NCBI GenBank assembly: GCA_963779325.1
Contig: CAVZXS010000037.1
Location: 558,001 to 622,000 of the forward strand
Reading direction: 5' to 3'
Origin: CAVZXS01 sp963779325
Lineage (GTDB): Bacteria > Bacteroidota > Bacteroidia > Chitinophagales > Chitinophagaceae
Length of the DNA stretch: 64,000 nucleotides
Made by a program: the position numbers and the translations under genes. Shown here one piece after another: positions 34,501 through 43,763 of this stretch. Positions within the stretch are counted from its first letter, which is position 1. Each line of letters opens with the position of its first letter. The notes below the pieces were generated by a model. It saw nothing but the letters and a program-made list of their open reading frames with translations. It had not been told where the DNA came from and ran no database searches.

Positions 34501-36693
34501 CTTACCGTACATGCTCCCGGTTATAGCGTTGTACGTCCTGGTATTAACAATATCCAGATAATGGACTATGCCAAAGTGTGTACTGGCTATGAATGCCACC
34601 GAGCCTCTTTCCGGGGCAAGCACAAATTTTTCAGATAAAGTTTCTTTGGTTATAAAACGCAACGTATTAAAATTATAAAAGTTACCTGCATTGCAACCCA
34701 TTACATTAAACACAGGATACTTACCCTTATTATCATAAGTGTTAGGGTTATCAAGATTAAATTCCAATGTACTGGCGGAAGAGTGTCCATAATATGTAAG
34801 CAGAGAAATTCCTTCCCTGAATAAATTCTGAATACGTACTTCAGCCAATGATTCTACCGCAGTGGCAGATGTTTTGGAAAAAGTATGCACATTAGCTCCA
34901 AAACAAGTATCAGAGATAATATTCTTGTACTTCACCATATAATTATTCAAGATCGTACCCAAGGTAGCATCACTGGCTCCTACTACATGCACTACATTTT
35001 TCATCCATTTTTTATCTTCAAAATTTTGAGAGGATGTGCTTTGAGCAAACTCATATTCCTTTACTTTTTCCAGGTAAAGTTTTACCTCATCTGTATTGAT
35101 GGCAGATAAACGACCTATGGACATTAATTTTAAACTGCTGCCGGGGTTGGCTGTATATAAATTATCCGAAGCGGGTAAACCAAATGTTGGTATAAGATTC
35201 AGCTTTGCCATATCCGGGTTGTTTTCAAAAGTTCGGTGGTGTACGTATTGAACCCCCTTACCAATTAAAAATATATTTTCCGGCTCTTGTACAAATCTAT
35301 CTTTGGCAAAACGAATAAAATTCCGAATTGACAATGGATGTTTTTTTATACCGAATGCAAATTGATCAACCAAATCATCAATAAAATAGGTTTTGGCATT
35401 ATGTGATCCGCCTGCGGCCGAATTTCTATAAGCTCTGTATTCCTCTACCGGGTTGCTTCCGGTTGTCAATACAGGATGAGTAATAATGAGAAAATTACCC
35501 TGGTTAGCAGGTAAGTTATAATTTGTAAATATTTTTTGTTGAAAACCGGTAACCACTGTATAATTAGATGCGTTGTCTGTAACAAGAATTAATTTCCTGT
35601 CCGTTAAAGACGGTTGCAATACGATTTTCACGGTGCCGGGAGTTGTTAATATATCGCCTTTATACCTCTGTTTATTGGTCAAATCATAAAGCATCGGGGC
35701 AATGGCACCGTAATTGAAATTAGTTATTTCAAGGTAATTACCATTTGTATTCGCAGGTATTACAAATTCAAAATTTGCAGCGCCTCCGAAATTGAACTTC
35801 CTCGGATATTTTAATTCAATTTGACCAACTACCATTCTGTCACTGCTTACTGCCGCATTATTTTTAACTGAAATTAAAGCTTTATCAGTCCCGGCTATTT
35901 TTGCTATCGGAAAGGTTGAATCAACCTTAATCATATCAAAATAATCAAGTGAAGTACTTACAACTGTATCACCATTAACAGAAACTTTGATAGTACGGGG
36001 ATTAATTGCTTTGCCCGTTGCTGTAAAGCTTAAAACAGGATCGGGGCCACCCGGGTAAACATTCAGTGCATCAAAGCTTGCAGCAACATTTAACTGAGGA
36101 GTTAAATCGAACGAGGCCCAACCCTCTCCTTTATCATAGGAAGATGAATAAACATATTCGCCCACAACAACCGCATAACCGGGATTGATTTGAGTTTTTT
36201 GGTAGCTGCCGACTTTGTCTATAAAATAAGGTTCGGCAGGAAGTGAATTACCGGCAACATTATTCGGGGTATTTACAAATCTTTTATTAGGTCCTGTAGT
36301 ATTAACCGTCAAAAAATATGTTGATGTATCTGTTTGCAAACTGAATTTATCACTCAACTGAAAATCGGGGCTGCGGTATAAATCATTATCCGCTTTACCG
36401 TCATTCTGCATTCCCCAAAACTCAATATAATCGGCCGCGCCAACTACGCCTGAAGCAACAGTGGTATACAATGTAACCTCCTCGCCGTTTCTCCATATTT
36501 GAAAATGCTCTGCAGGAGTAGAACCCAAACCTATCGTAGCCAGGTTAGGTTGCGAAATCCTTACCAACCCGGTAGATGCTACTTTAAACTTGAAGTATGT
36601 TTTATTGTAATCAATCCATTCATTATTATAAGCCTGTGCCCCGGCAATTTTACCAAAAGCGACCAACACCAGGATAAGTAAAAAATTTTTCAT
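31585..36693 (-). CDS. porU2: PorU2-like C25 peptidase, type IX secretion sortase candidate
   Basis: The 1702-residue protein starts with a signal peptide (MKNFLLILVLVAFGKIAGAQ). A gingipain-like C25 domain lies at about 390-770 with His637 in YYGHSS and Cys667 in NVMGCNAGNF, the catalytic pair. Ig-like/CARDB repeats follow, and a C-terminal FlgD/T9SS-type domain (MLNYPNPFTTSTAF, NGIYLYRV). PorU sortases cut the C-terminal signal of type IX cargo at the outer membrane. This form is longer than classical PorU and looks like the PorU2 variant. It lies 23 nt after porV2, one operon. Confidence 0.78.
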   Translation of the reverse strand: MKNFLLILVLVAFGKIAGAQAYNNEWIDYNKTYFKFKVASTGLVRISQPNLATIGLGSTPAEHFQIWRNGEEVTLYTTVASGVVGAADYIEFWGMQNDGKADNDLYRSPDFQLSDKFSLQTDTSTYFLTVNTTGPNKRFVNTPNNVAGNSLPAEPYFIDKVGSYQKTQINPGYAVVVGEYVYSSSYDKGEGWASFDLTPQLNVAASFDALNVYPGGPDPVLSFTATGKAINPRTIKVSVNGDTVVSTSLDYFDMIKVDSTFPIAKIAGTDKALISVKNNAAVSSDRMVVGQIELKYPRKFNFGGAANFEFVIPANTNGNYLEITNFNYGAIAPMLYDLTNKQRYKGDILTTPGTVKIVLQPSLTDRKLILVTDNASNYTVVTGFQQKIFTNYNLPANQGNFLIITHPVLTTGSNPVEEYRAYRNSAAGGSHNAKTYFIDDLVDQFAFGIKKHPLSIRNFIRFAKDRFVQEPENIFLIGKGVQYVHHRTFENNPDMAKLNLIPTFGLPASDNLYTANPGSSLKLMSIGRLSAINTDEVKLYLEKVKEYEFAQSTSSQNFEDKKWMKNVVHVVGASDATLGTILNNYMVKYKNIISDTCFGANVHTFSKTSATAVESLAEVRIQNLFREGISLLTYYGHSSASTLEFNLDNPNTYDNKGKYPVFNVMGCNAGNFYNFNTLRFITKETLSEKFVLAPERGSVAFIASTHFGIVHYLDIVNTRTYNAITGSMYGKTIGNILSESFKQTFNLTTEQDFYARFHCEQATIHGDPSLKLNTFTKPDYVIEDPMIRVSPAFITVADNNFKVTAAMANIGKAVNKNIVVQVKRQYPDLSTAVIFRDTIPGLRYSDTLEYAIPIIATRDKGLNKITISVDADNAVDELYETNNTVTKDVFIFEDEARPVYPYNMAIVNKQNIKLLASTANPFAALKQYNVEIDTTTLFNSSIKVTGSVTSAGGLLEFTPGITFTDSTVYYWRVAPVVSSGQPVWNSASFVYLPNHDAGYNQSQFFQHLPSKNERITLDTGTRQWKYGTVNNNLFLRLGTWVTSGVVQEAGLSVAINGAASIRLTNWFSSLQFNVIDPVTFEAWQNRTITQGTSAPNNMGEGLYGSLDNHPPFASQPAFFSFEYRYTDTAGRRKMMDFMRDVIPSGHYVVVRNFTLNPAQFNTTTFPVAYAADWAADEAIHGSGQSLYHYLKNAGFSGIDSFYRVRPWGLVYKKNDPSFTPKWLVGEGMFDNPTLSVDCPTPDTVGYITSPVFGPAKTWKRLYWAGKSLDATAGDNPTIDVIGLNNEGGESVLFSGINQSQQDFDVSSVDPVQYPNIKLRMRNVDSVNFTPYQLRYWRVTYTPVPEGAIAPNLLFSTRDTVEVGEPINFKIAFKNISEVNFDSLRVKITVTNKDNVLTNMAVPRQKALVVNDTVQLNYTIPTGAVPGTNYLFVDFNPDNDQPEQHHFNNFIFRTIYVKPDSLNPLMDVTFDGIHILNRDIVSSKPHVLIKLKDEAKWMALSDTSAFSLRVKYPDGTIKPFYFNNDTVRFTPAGQAPVTDNMAAIDFLPYFSQDGDYELIVTGKDRSNNTAGRIEYRVAFQVFNKPMISNMLNYPNPFTTSTAFVFTVTGSQVPQNIRIQIMTITGKIVKEITKEELGPINIGRNITEYKWDGTDQYGQKLANGIYLYRVITNLNGKSLEKFKAEDDNTDKYFNKGYGKMYLMR

Positions 36694-36716
36694 ATGAGTT
36701 ATTGTTACGGTAAGGA

Positions 36717-37835
36717 TTATTTTTTCTTTTTGGTTTTATCATTTATCATGTCAAGTTTCAATGAAAAGACATGGGTAAACAAAGGATTGGATTGATTGGC
36801 CAAATTGGTAAACGCATAATCAATGCCCACGTTCCCGATTTTAAAACCGGCGCCGGCACTCGGCTGATATATCCAAACTTTCTTTTGATTAAGTGTATCG
36901 CCGTCGGCCAATGCTTTTTGAAAATTATTGATACCGCCGCGAAGAAAAAAGACATTACGAATATTCAACTCCAATCCCAATTTGGGATCGGCACTTACAG
37001 GGTTACTGCTGATTATCGTATTTCTCTGTCCGTCAAAGGTTAAGTCAAAATTAGCTTCGGCCGAAAGAGTCGATTTGCCGCCCAATCTGAAATCACGGGC
37101 GATACCTAATACTAAACGCGGCGCCGTTAACTCAGTAGATTTTACAGGTATCGCATTATTGGTTAAATACAAAACCTCTTTTTCTTTTTCAGTAAATGTA
37201 AAAGCCCATGAGTTGAACGTGGTAGTAATGTCTCTTGCTACAATACCAAATCGCCATTTATTTTGAAAAATTTGCAAACCCGCATCCAAACCAAAACCCC
37301 AAGCCTTTGCAAACTTACCTACATTGCGATGTATCACTTTTGCATTCAATCCGAAGTGTATATTCTTTTTATCCGATTCTTTTAATTTTTGCGCCAGCGA
37401 AAAAATAAAAGCATAATCGGCGGATGAAAAAGCCTGGATATTATTATAGTTGATAGAACCGTCAGGCTCTACTAAAAACAACGTGTTCATTATATCATCC
37501 ACCGCGAAGCGAAGACCCGTTACAGCAAAAGTTCTTTTATTATTTGTAGAAGGAAAAGCTATACTTGCAAAATCATACTTGCCTATACCGGCAAAGTACT
37601 CGGCATGCATTAAGTTTATTTGCGGATGTTCTTTTATACCTACCAAACCGGCGGGGTTCCAATAGCCGGCTGTACCATCGCTAACAGAAGCTACTTGCGA
37701 ACTGCCCATCGCCAAGCCACGTGCACCTGCACCGATATTTAAAAATTCGTTGGAGTATTTACGGAACTGAGCATAAGCAGTTGAAGTAAATAAAAGTATA
37801 AATAGGGTGACGTGTACTTGTTTCAATTTCATCAT
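36717..37835 (-). CDS. porV2: PorV2-like outer-membrane protein of the type IX system
   Basis: A signal peptide (VHVTLFILLFTSTAYAQ) precedes FRKYSNEFLNIGAGARGLAMG, the opening typical of PorV/FadL-like barrels, then GTAGYWNPAGL. At 372 residues it matches PorV-type proteins, which shuttle cargo from the translocon to the attachment complex and work with PorU. It is upstream of porU2 in the same operon. It ends with a Lys-rich DKTKKKK tail rather than an aromatic residue. A TATTTTTG box lies about 60 nt before its start. Confidence 0.78.
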   Translation of the reverse strand: MMKLKQVHVTLFILLFTSTAYAQFRKYSNEFLNIGAGARGLAMGSSQVASVSDGTAGYWNPAGLVGIKEHPQINLMHAEYFAGIGKYDFASIAFPSTNNKRTFAVTGLRFAVDDIMNTLFLVEPDGSINYNNIQAFSSADYAFIFSLAQKLKESDKKNIHFGLNAKVIHRNVGKFAKAWGFGLDAGLQIFQNKWRFGIVARDITTTFNSWAFTFTEKEKEVLYLTNNAIPVKSTELTAPRLVLGIARDFRLGGKSTLSAEANFDLTFDGQRNTIISSNPVSADPKLGLELNIRNVFFLRGGINNFQKALADGDTLNQKKVWIYQPSAGAGFKIGNVGIDYAFTNLANQSNPLFTHVFSLKLDMINDKTKKKK

Positions 37836-37896
37836 TTAGTTTTTTTCGGATAAGCAATTTTAAAAGACTGTATTTTACATGTCAGGGCTGCAACAA

Positions 37897-37904
37897 CAAA
37901 AATA
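37897..37904 (-). promoter_or_regulatory. candidate -7 promoter box of porV2-porU2
   Basis: The minus strand reads TATTTTTG, a TANNTTTG match, 61 nt before the porV2 ATG. The spacing to an upstream TTTG is too short to be convincing. Confidence 0.35.
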
Positions 37905-38011
37905 ATCTTTGCTTTTTCAAATTCATAGCCTTGTTTAAGAAAAGATTATCACCTGAAAACGAATTGTTTACAAAAATATTGCCTGTGGTTTCATAAGAAT
38001 TAATTCCGGCT

Positions 38012-38019
38012 TACATTTG
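38012..38019 (+). promoter_or_regulatory. candidate -7 promoter box of tyrS
   Basis: TACATTTG fits TANNTTTG and ends 20 nt before the tyrS ATG. The expected -33 position holds only a weak GGTTT. Confidence 0.45.
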
Positions 38020-38039
38020 CTGCAAACCGCTAATAAACA

Positions 38040-39317
38040 ATGAATTTGATAGAAGAATTAAAGTGGAGGGGTATGATTCAGGACATTATGCCCGGAACCG
38101 AAGATCAACTAAACAAGGAAATGACTACGGGTTATATCGGCTTCGACCCGACGGCAGACAGCCTGCATATTGGCAGTTTGGTTCCCATTTTATTGTTGGT
38201 TCATTTGCAAAAAGCGGGTCATAAACCCATCGCCTTGGTGGGCGGCGCTACCGGTATGGTTGGCGACCCCAGCGGTAAAAGCGAAGAGCGAAATTTACTT
38301 AGTGAAGATACGTTGCGGCATAACCAGGAAGGCGTAAAAAAACAACTGATGCAGTTTCTTGATTTTGATGCTTCCAAGCCTAACTGCGCTGAAATGGTTA
38401 ATAATTATGATTGGTTTAAGAATTTTACTTTCCTTGATTTTATTCGGGACGTGGGAAAACACATTACAGTAAACTATATGATGAGTAAGGATAGTGTAAA
38501 AAAAAGATTGGAAGGCGAAACGGGTATGAGTTTTACAGAATTTACTTACCAACTTGTGCAGGGTTACGATTTTTATTGGTTGTATAAAAACAAAAACAGC
38601 AAATTGCAAATGGGCGGCAGCGACCAGTGGGGAAATATAGTTACCGGTACCGAACTGATAAGAAGAAAAGCCGGCGGCGAAGCATTTGCATTTACTTGTC
38701 CGCTGATTACTAAAGCGGATGGCGGCAAATTTGGTAAAACAGAAAAAGGAAATATTTGGCTGGACCCCGCTAAAACATCACCTTATCAATTTTACCAGTT
38801 TTGGCTGAACGCAAGTGATGAGGATGCGGAAAAATGGATTAAAATTTTTACGCTTTTACCCAAAGAAAATATAGTTGCTGTAATTGATGGACATAAAAAA
38901 GATGCGGCAAAAAGGCTGTTACAAAAAAAGTTAGCGGAAGAAGTTACGACTTTTATTCATGGAGAAAAAGGATTGGAAGACGCTCTTGCTACAACACAAA
39001 AACTATTCGCTAACCAAACGGCGTCTGCTGAAAGCTTAAGCGAGGAAGATTTGCAATCAATGGAGGGTATTGTAAAAATTGATTTTTCGAAAGAGAAGAT
39101 TGCTTCAGGTATGGATATTGTTTCTTTCCTGGCCGAATCAACTATTTTCCCCAGCAAAGGAGAAGCCAGAAAAACAGTGATAGGCGGCGGTGTAAGTATT
39201 AACAGAAAGAAAATAGAAAATATACAATCAGCGATAAACAATAACCTCTTATTGCATAAGAAATACTTACTGGTTCAAAAGGGAAAGAAGAATTATTATC
39301 TAATTTCTTTTGTATGA
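38040..39317 (+). CDS. tyrS: tyrosyl-tRNA synthetase
   Basis: The 425-residue class I synthetase has GFDPTADSLHIGSLVP (HIGH-like), QMGGSDQWGNI, and KFGKTEKGN in place of KMSKS. A C-terminal S4-like RNA-binding domain ends it (about 355-425; GEARKTVIGGGVSINRKKIE). It charges tRNA-Tyr in the cytoplasm. The stop overlaps the next ATG (ATGA at 39314-39317), showing translational coupling with the methyltransferase gene. Confidence 0.93.
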   Translation: MNLIEELKWRGMIQDIMPGTEDQLNKEMTTGYIGFDPTADSLHIGSLVPILLLVHLQKAGHKPIALVGGATGMVGDPSGKSEERNLLSEDTLRHNQEGVKKQLMQFLDFDASKPNCAEMVNNYDWFKNFTFLDFIRDVGKHITVNYMMSKDSVKKRLEGETGMSFTEFTYQLVQGYDFYWLYKNKNSKLQMGGSDQWGNIVTGTELIRRKAGGEAFAFTCPLITKADGGKFGKTEKGNIWLDPAKTSPYQFYQFWLNASDEDAEKWIKIFTLLPKENIVAVIDGHKKDAAKRLLQKKLAEEVTTFIHGEKGLEDALATTQKLFANQTASAESLSEEDLQSMEGIVKIDFSKEKIASGMDIVSFLAESTIFPSKGEARKTVIGGGVSINRKKIENIQSAINNNLLLHKKYLLVQKGKKNYYLISFV

Positions 39318-40108
39318 GAACAACAATACCCCGAACTCTAAAATCATTTCTAAAAAAATATTTTTGGCGTATTGCTTTTTATAAAAAAATATCAGGAAAG
39401 GCCGACGCTGCCAACAACGTCTTTTTAGTTTCCCAAAGCATTCAGGATTACCGGCAAGCATTGGATTTTAATATTTTCACTTACGGAGGAGAGGACGGCA
39501 TTCTTCTCTTTCTGCTTTCTAAAATTGCAGTAAAGCATAAATTTTTCGTTGATATCGGGAGTAATGATTGCATCAACAGTAATTGCGCAAATCTTGCTTT
39601 TCATCATCATTGGAAAGGAGTTTTTATTGATGCAGATGCTAAAGCCATTAACCGGGGGAAATATATTTACAAAAAACATTTTAAAGAAAAGGTGGAAGAT
39701 TTTACTTTTATTCATTCATTGGTTACAACCGAAAACATCAACGATCTTTTGCTGAAAGCCTGCCCGCAAGGCAAAGTAGATTTACTATCAATTGATCTTG
39801 ACGGCAATGATTATTTTATATGGAAAGCTATAAATACGCTGCACCCGAAAATAGTTGTAACAGAAGTACAGGTTGAAAAAGGAAATATAGATTTTATACC
39901 TGAGTATACACGCGGTTTTGAAACCTTTGAATCAGGGGTGCCAAAAGGAGCGTCGCCCGTGTCTATGATAAAACTTGCCGATGAAAAAGGATATGAATTA
40001 GTAGCGGCAAATAAACAGGGTTACAATCTTTTTTTTGTAAGAAGGGACTGCATGAGTAATTTAAAAGCAATTGGTGTTACTGAAATGTTGAAAAACATTG
40101 TGAAATGA
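39314..40108 (+). CDS. FkbM-type SAM-dependent methyltransferase
   Basis: The 264-residue protein has a loose SAM fold: FFVDIGSNDCINS (motif I), then GVFIDADAKAINRG, and VDLLSIDLDGNDYFIWKAI. This triad with the DLDGND block is typical of FkbM-family O-methyltransferases that act on sugars or polysaccharides. It has no signal peptide or membrane helix. It overlaps tyrS by 4 nt, but the role is unrelated to tRNA charging. Confidence 0.72.
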   Translation: MRTTIPRTLKSFLKKYFWRIAFYKKISGKADAANNVFLVSQSIQDYRQALDFNIFTYGGEDGILLFLLSKIAVKHKFFVDIGSNDCINSNCANLAFHHHWKGVFIDADAKAINRGKYIYKKHFKEKVEDFTFIHSLVTTENINDLLLKACPQGKVDLLSIDLDGNDYFIWKAINTLHPKIVVTEVQVEKGNIDFIPEYTRGFETFESGVPKGASPVSMIKLADEKGYELVAANKQGYNLFFVRRDCMSNLKAIGVTEMLKNIVK

Positions 40109-40159
40109 ATTTCATTCTTATAAATTAAGCTTGGTCTTAGCAAGTTTGTAATTTTCTTT

Positions 40160-40801
40160 ATGAAAAACGTGTATTTTCTTAGCGGCCTGGGAGCAGATAA
40201 AAGAGTTTTTTCTTTTCTTGATCTTTCCTTTTGCAAACCGGTTTTTCTTGACTGGCTAAAGCCGGCCAAGAATGAATCACTAAAAAGTTATGCCCTGCGA
40301 TTAAGAAAAGAAATTCCTGAAAACGATCCCGTAATTGTTGGTATTTCTTTCGGCGGTATGCTGGCAAGCGAAATTGCGAAAGAAGACAGCAACGTAAAGG
40401 CAATTATTATTTCGAGCAATAAAACGCACAAAGAATTTCCCCGTTATTTCAGAATTGGCAAATACTTACCGCTGTACAAATGGATACCCGGCAATTCAAA
40501 GAGAAAAATGATTAAGCCAATTAATCTTTTTTTAGGGGCAAAGGGAAAAGAACAAATAGACTTACTCAAACAAATTATTACCGAGTCCGATCCGCTCTTT
40601 GTACGATGGGCTATCGGAGCGATTCTGCATTGGGAAAGCGAAGAAACCTCATCAAACATAATTCATATACACGGTACCCGCGACAGACTGCTCCCCTACC
40701 GTTTTGTAAAAGCCGATTATACTATACAAAACGGCGGTCATGTAATGACACTGGATAATCACGAAGAAATATCCGCCATTCTGAAAAAATTAATTCAGTG
40801 A
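40160..40801 (+). CDS. small alpha/beta hydrolase
   Basis: The 213-residue cytosolic protein has the fold opening NVYFLSGLGADKRVF, the nucleophile elbow VGISFGGM, an acid in HGTRDRLLP, and the late His in QNGGHVMT, a complete triad. The substrate is unknown. It converges with the SGNH hydrolase gene, overlapping 12 bp at the 3' ends. Confidence 0.78.
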   Translation: MKNVYFLSGLGADKRVFSFLDLSFCKPVFLDWLKPAKNESLKSYALRLRKEIPENDPVIVGISFGGMLASEIAKEDSNVKAIIISSNKTHKEFPRYFRIGKYLPLYKWIPGNSKRKMIKPINLFLGAKGKEQIDLLKQIITESDPLFVRWAIGAILHWESEETSSNIIHIHGTRDRLLPYRFVKADYTIQNGGHVMTLDNHEEISAILKKLIQ

Positions 40802-41455
40802 TTTTATTACTTTCCACATTTCATCGGCTACCAATTGATTACCCGCAGCATTCAGGTGTACCCTGTCCGTGGTAAGCATACCCGATTCTTTATTTTGTTT
40901 ATTATTCTCCAGGTTATAATCCAGAAATGACTTGCGCAAATCAACGAGTGATAAATTATTCTTAGCTGCTAAACGTCGAATTATGTTGCTGTAATTATTC
41001 AGATCGCCGTCCTGCTGGTTACTGAAATCCGTTCTCTCACCTATCGCAGCCGGTGTACATACAATTACTTTTATATTCTTCGCTTTCAATTTATTAATTA
41101 CAGCAAGGTAAAATTTTTCAAATTTATCAGCGTCTGTTCCCGTACCGGAAGAGGCTTTATGCCATACATCATTTACACCAACATAAATTACTACCATATC
41201 CGGGTTCTTCGCAAGTACATCTTCTTCCATTCTTAAATAAAGATCATACACTTTATTGCCGCTTATACCGGCTCCGGCGAATTCATACTGACCTGACACA
41301 TTTCCAATCTTACTCATACTGTCAATCCTTGTAATATAACCGCCGGGTTGCACTCCGGCTTGTGTAATGGAATCACCAAAAAAAATAACTTTTGTTTTCT
41401 TTTGCGGCATACCGGTCAATAATAAAGCAAGTGATAAAGAGTAAAACTTATTCAT
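40790..41455 (-). CDS. SGNH/GDSL-family hydrolase
   Basis: The ATG at 41455 gives MNKFYSLSLALLLTGMPQ, a signal-like N-terminus; a frame from 41515 adds an implausible 20 residues. The 221-residue body has block I VIFFGDSITQAG, block III VIYVGVNDVWH, and block V TDRVHLNAAGNQ, so Ser, Asn, Asp and His are all present. It probably removes acyl or acetyl groups from a carbohydrate or lipid outside the cytoplasm. No neighbour reveals the substrate. Confidence 0.85.
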   Translation of the reverse strand: MNKFYSLSLALLLTGMPQKKTKVIFFGDSITQAGVQPGGYITRIDSMSKIGNVSGQYEFAGAGISGNKVYDLYLRMEEDVLAKNPDMVVIYVGVNDVWHKASSGTGTDADKFEKFYLAVINKLKAKNIKVIVCTPAAIGERTDFSNQQDGDLNNYSNIIRRLAAKNNLSLVDLRKSFLDYNLENNKQNKESGMLTTDRVHLNAAGNQLVADEMWKVIKSLN

Positions 41456-41575
41456 ATAGTTGAGTTGTGCTATAAAAATACAAAAGCATCCTGATAAACG
41501 GATGCTGATTCTCAAAATAGATTTGACAAGCTTACACTCTTCCTATCAAATTAACTAACCAACCAATCAACTTAC

Positions 41576-42472
41576 TCACTCCACATCCGCCTGCTTCGGT
41601 ACAATGGAGGCGTCTTTGGCTTCCATTAAAAATTTTCTTTCTTTTACCATATATCCATTGCCTTTTTCACAAAAATGCACTTTCATGTTTTCTATACTAA
41701 TGGGATTACCATCCGGTATATCGGCAATATTATTATGCAAAATATCATGGCCGTCAATAATAACTACCAAACCGCTGCCAATGGCTTCCATTTTATTACC
41801 ATCGGTAATCAGCATGCCTGTATCCTCGCCCAGACCAATACCGATACAACTTGGATTGGTAGCCACCGCCTGCGCCAAACGGCCAAACCTGCCGCGTTTT
41901 TCAAAATGCGAATCAATAATAACCGAATCAATAAACCCAAGACCGGTTGCCATTTTCACTTCGCCTTTTAAATGAGCCCTAGCCGCATTGCCCTCATATA
42001 TCATGGTGCTGCTCATTGCCATGGCACCCGCCGATGTACCGGCAATAAGAAAGGCTTCCTCCCAATAACGTTTTTTTAAAACCGTAAGGAGCTCCGTACC
42101 GCCATCAGTAACACTGAGCCGCATTTGATTGCCACCGCTGAACATAACGGCATCGCACCGCTGAATACGATCTATGTATTCTTTATTCATGGCATCGTGC
42201 CGCGTACGAATATGCATGAGGCCGATATTGGTACAACCGATTTTGCCAAAAGCATTCAGGTAATTATCGCCTACTTCGTAGGGAATCATGGAAGCAGTAG
42301 TCACTACTTCGATACGTGATGAAGGGCCGCCGGCTTCTTCTACAATGCGGCGGAGAATGCCCAATTCAAAAAAATTGAGATTACTGCGGTGTACCTCGCC
42401 TGTTTCCAAATCGGTGCCTTTATCTTCCGCACCGCCAACCGCTATTAGTTTTCCTTTAGGATGTACTGCCAT
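41576..42472 (-). CDS. cphB: cyanophycinase
   Basis: The 298-residue S51-type peptidase has AVGGAEDKG near the start, VMFSGGNQMRLS, and nucleophile Ser in IAGTSAGAMAMSS. GLGFIDSVIIDSHFEKRGR and the GIGLGEDTG block follow. Cyanophycinase splits cyanophycin to beta-Asp-Arg dipeptides. No signal peptide is present, so it acts in the cytoplasm. No cyanophycin synthetase lies in the window; the dipeptide hydrolase, if any, is elsewhere. It sits between two unrelated hydrolases on the minus strand. Confidence 0.85.
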   Translation of the reverse strand: MAVHPKGKLIAVGGAEDKGTDLETGEVHRSNLNFFELGILRRIVEEAGGPSSRIEVVTTASMIPYEVGDNYLNAFGKIGCTNIGLMHIRTRHDAMNKEYIDRIQRCDAVMFSGGNQMRLSVTDGGTELLTVLKKRYWEEAFLIAGTSAGAMAMSSTMIYEGNAARAHLKGEVKMATGLGFIDSVIIDSHFEKRGRFGRLAQAVATNPSCIGIGLGEDTGMLITDGNKMEAIGSGLVVIIDGHDILHNNIADIPDGNPISIENMKVHFCEKGNGYMVKERKFLMEAKDASIVPKQADVE

Positions 42473-42543
42473 TCGGAGGGATTTGATTGTTAAAGCAAAA
42501 ATAGCTGATTTATAACTATAACTTAAAACCTACAACTTATAAC

Positions 42544-43623
42544 TTAATACTTTATCGCCAATTTGAGTTTTGCCCAAAAAGTTTCATCAAAAGATGAAGG
42601 ACCCAATACCGCATCGCCTGTATCATCGCCATGACGAACCACTACTAAATCCAATCCGGGTATTACATAAACTTTTTTATCGCCCTTACCCAAAGCCGCA
42701 ATCATATCGGCCGGTGCGGATGCTGATAAAGAAACGGGATAGACTGCCGCCGAACCCGGAGCCATCATAGACGATTTTCCATTGAGCCACCATAAATACC
42801 CGTATGATTTATTATACGTATTCGATGTATTGGTCATAGCGGAAAAATAGGCTGTATCCGTCATTAACTGCTGTGTACCCCATTTGCCTTTGCTGAGTGT
42901 AAGCAATCCGAATCTTGCCATATCTCTTGTATTCAGCCAAAGTATATAATTGAGCCAGGTGTAATTTTTCATTCCTATTTTATCGGCTAATTTAGTTTTA
43001 GTATAAAGGTTGTAATTCATTCCCGATGCATTAGCTATTACATCCTGTAATAATCGATATGGCGCGTTGTGATAATACCATTGTGTGCCCGCTTCGGCTT
43101 TATAAGTAAGACAAGCAGGTGTGGTGCAATTATCGTCAGGTACATTATACTCAAGACCCGTTGTCATGGTCAGTTGATGCCGAACGGTGATTAAATCTTC
43201 TTTTGCCGGCGGGCAAGTTGTCCATCCGGCGCCAAGGTATTGCGAGGTTTTATTATTGATGTTTAAAATACCTTCCTCCTGCGCTATACCGGTTAAAAAT
43301 GCGGTAACGCTTTTGCCCGCTGAAGCGATAAAATATTTTGTATTAAAGTCCCAGCCGTTCCAATAATTCTCCGTTACTATTTTCCCTTTGTGTAATATGA
43401 TGAGGCCGTAAGTATTTTTTGTTTGAGCGTAAGCAATGGCTTCGTTAAGTTTGGCTGCATCCCAGCCAAGTGAAGCGGCAGAAGTTGTTTCCCAAGTATC
43501 GCCGGCTGCGGGCGGGTAGTAATAAGATGGATTAACAGGAGGTGGAGGTTCAACAATATCTTTCTTTTTACATGAGCTTACTGCTAAAACGATGAGCAAT
43601 AAGAGCGAAAATTGACTTTTCAT
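42544..43623 (-). CDS. lipoprotein serine hydrolase, beta-lactamase class C fold
   Basis: A lipoprotein signal with lipobox AVSSC precedes KKKDIVEPPPP. The 359-residue body has the nucleophile FIASAGKSVTAF (Ser-x-x-Lys as SAGK) and WYYHNAPYRLLQDVI with the YxN-like YHN. The late KTG-like box is represented by VVRHGDDTG. The family includes esterases and D-amino-acid peptidases, not only beta-lactamases. It is likely anchored to the outer membrane. Confidence 0.78.
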   Translation of the reverse strand: MKSQFSLLLLIVLAVSSCKKKDIVEPPPPVNPSYYYPPAAGDTWETTSAASLGWDAAKLNEAIAYAQTKNTYGLIILHKGKIVTENYWNGWDFNTKYFIASAGKSVTAFLTGIAQEEGILNINNKTSQYLGAGWTTCPPAKEDLITVRHQLTMTTGLEYNVPDDNCTTPACLTYKAEAGTQWYYHNAPYRLLQDVIANASGMNYNLYTKTKLADKIGMKNYTWLNYILWLNTRDMARFGLLTLSKGKWGTQQLMTDTAYFSAMTNTSNTYNKSYGYLWWLNGKSSMMAPGSAAVYPVSLSASAPADMIAALGKGDKKVYVIPGLDLVVVRHGDDTGDAVLGPSSFDETFWAKLKLAIKY

Positions 43624-43763
43624 AAGTATTTATTATAGTTTTTCAGACGATTTGGAATGATTACAGTTTAACGAACAGCGCCGGTAAATAGTATAACTGC
43701 ATGTGCAGGGCCCGAAAATTAATTTGAGTGTTCGATAATACCGATTGTTATTCCACAGCTGAA

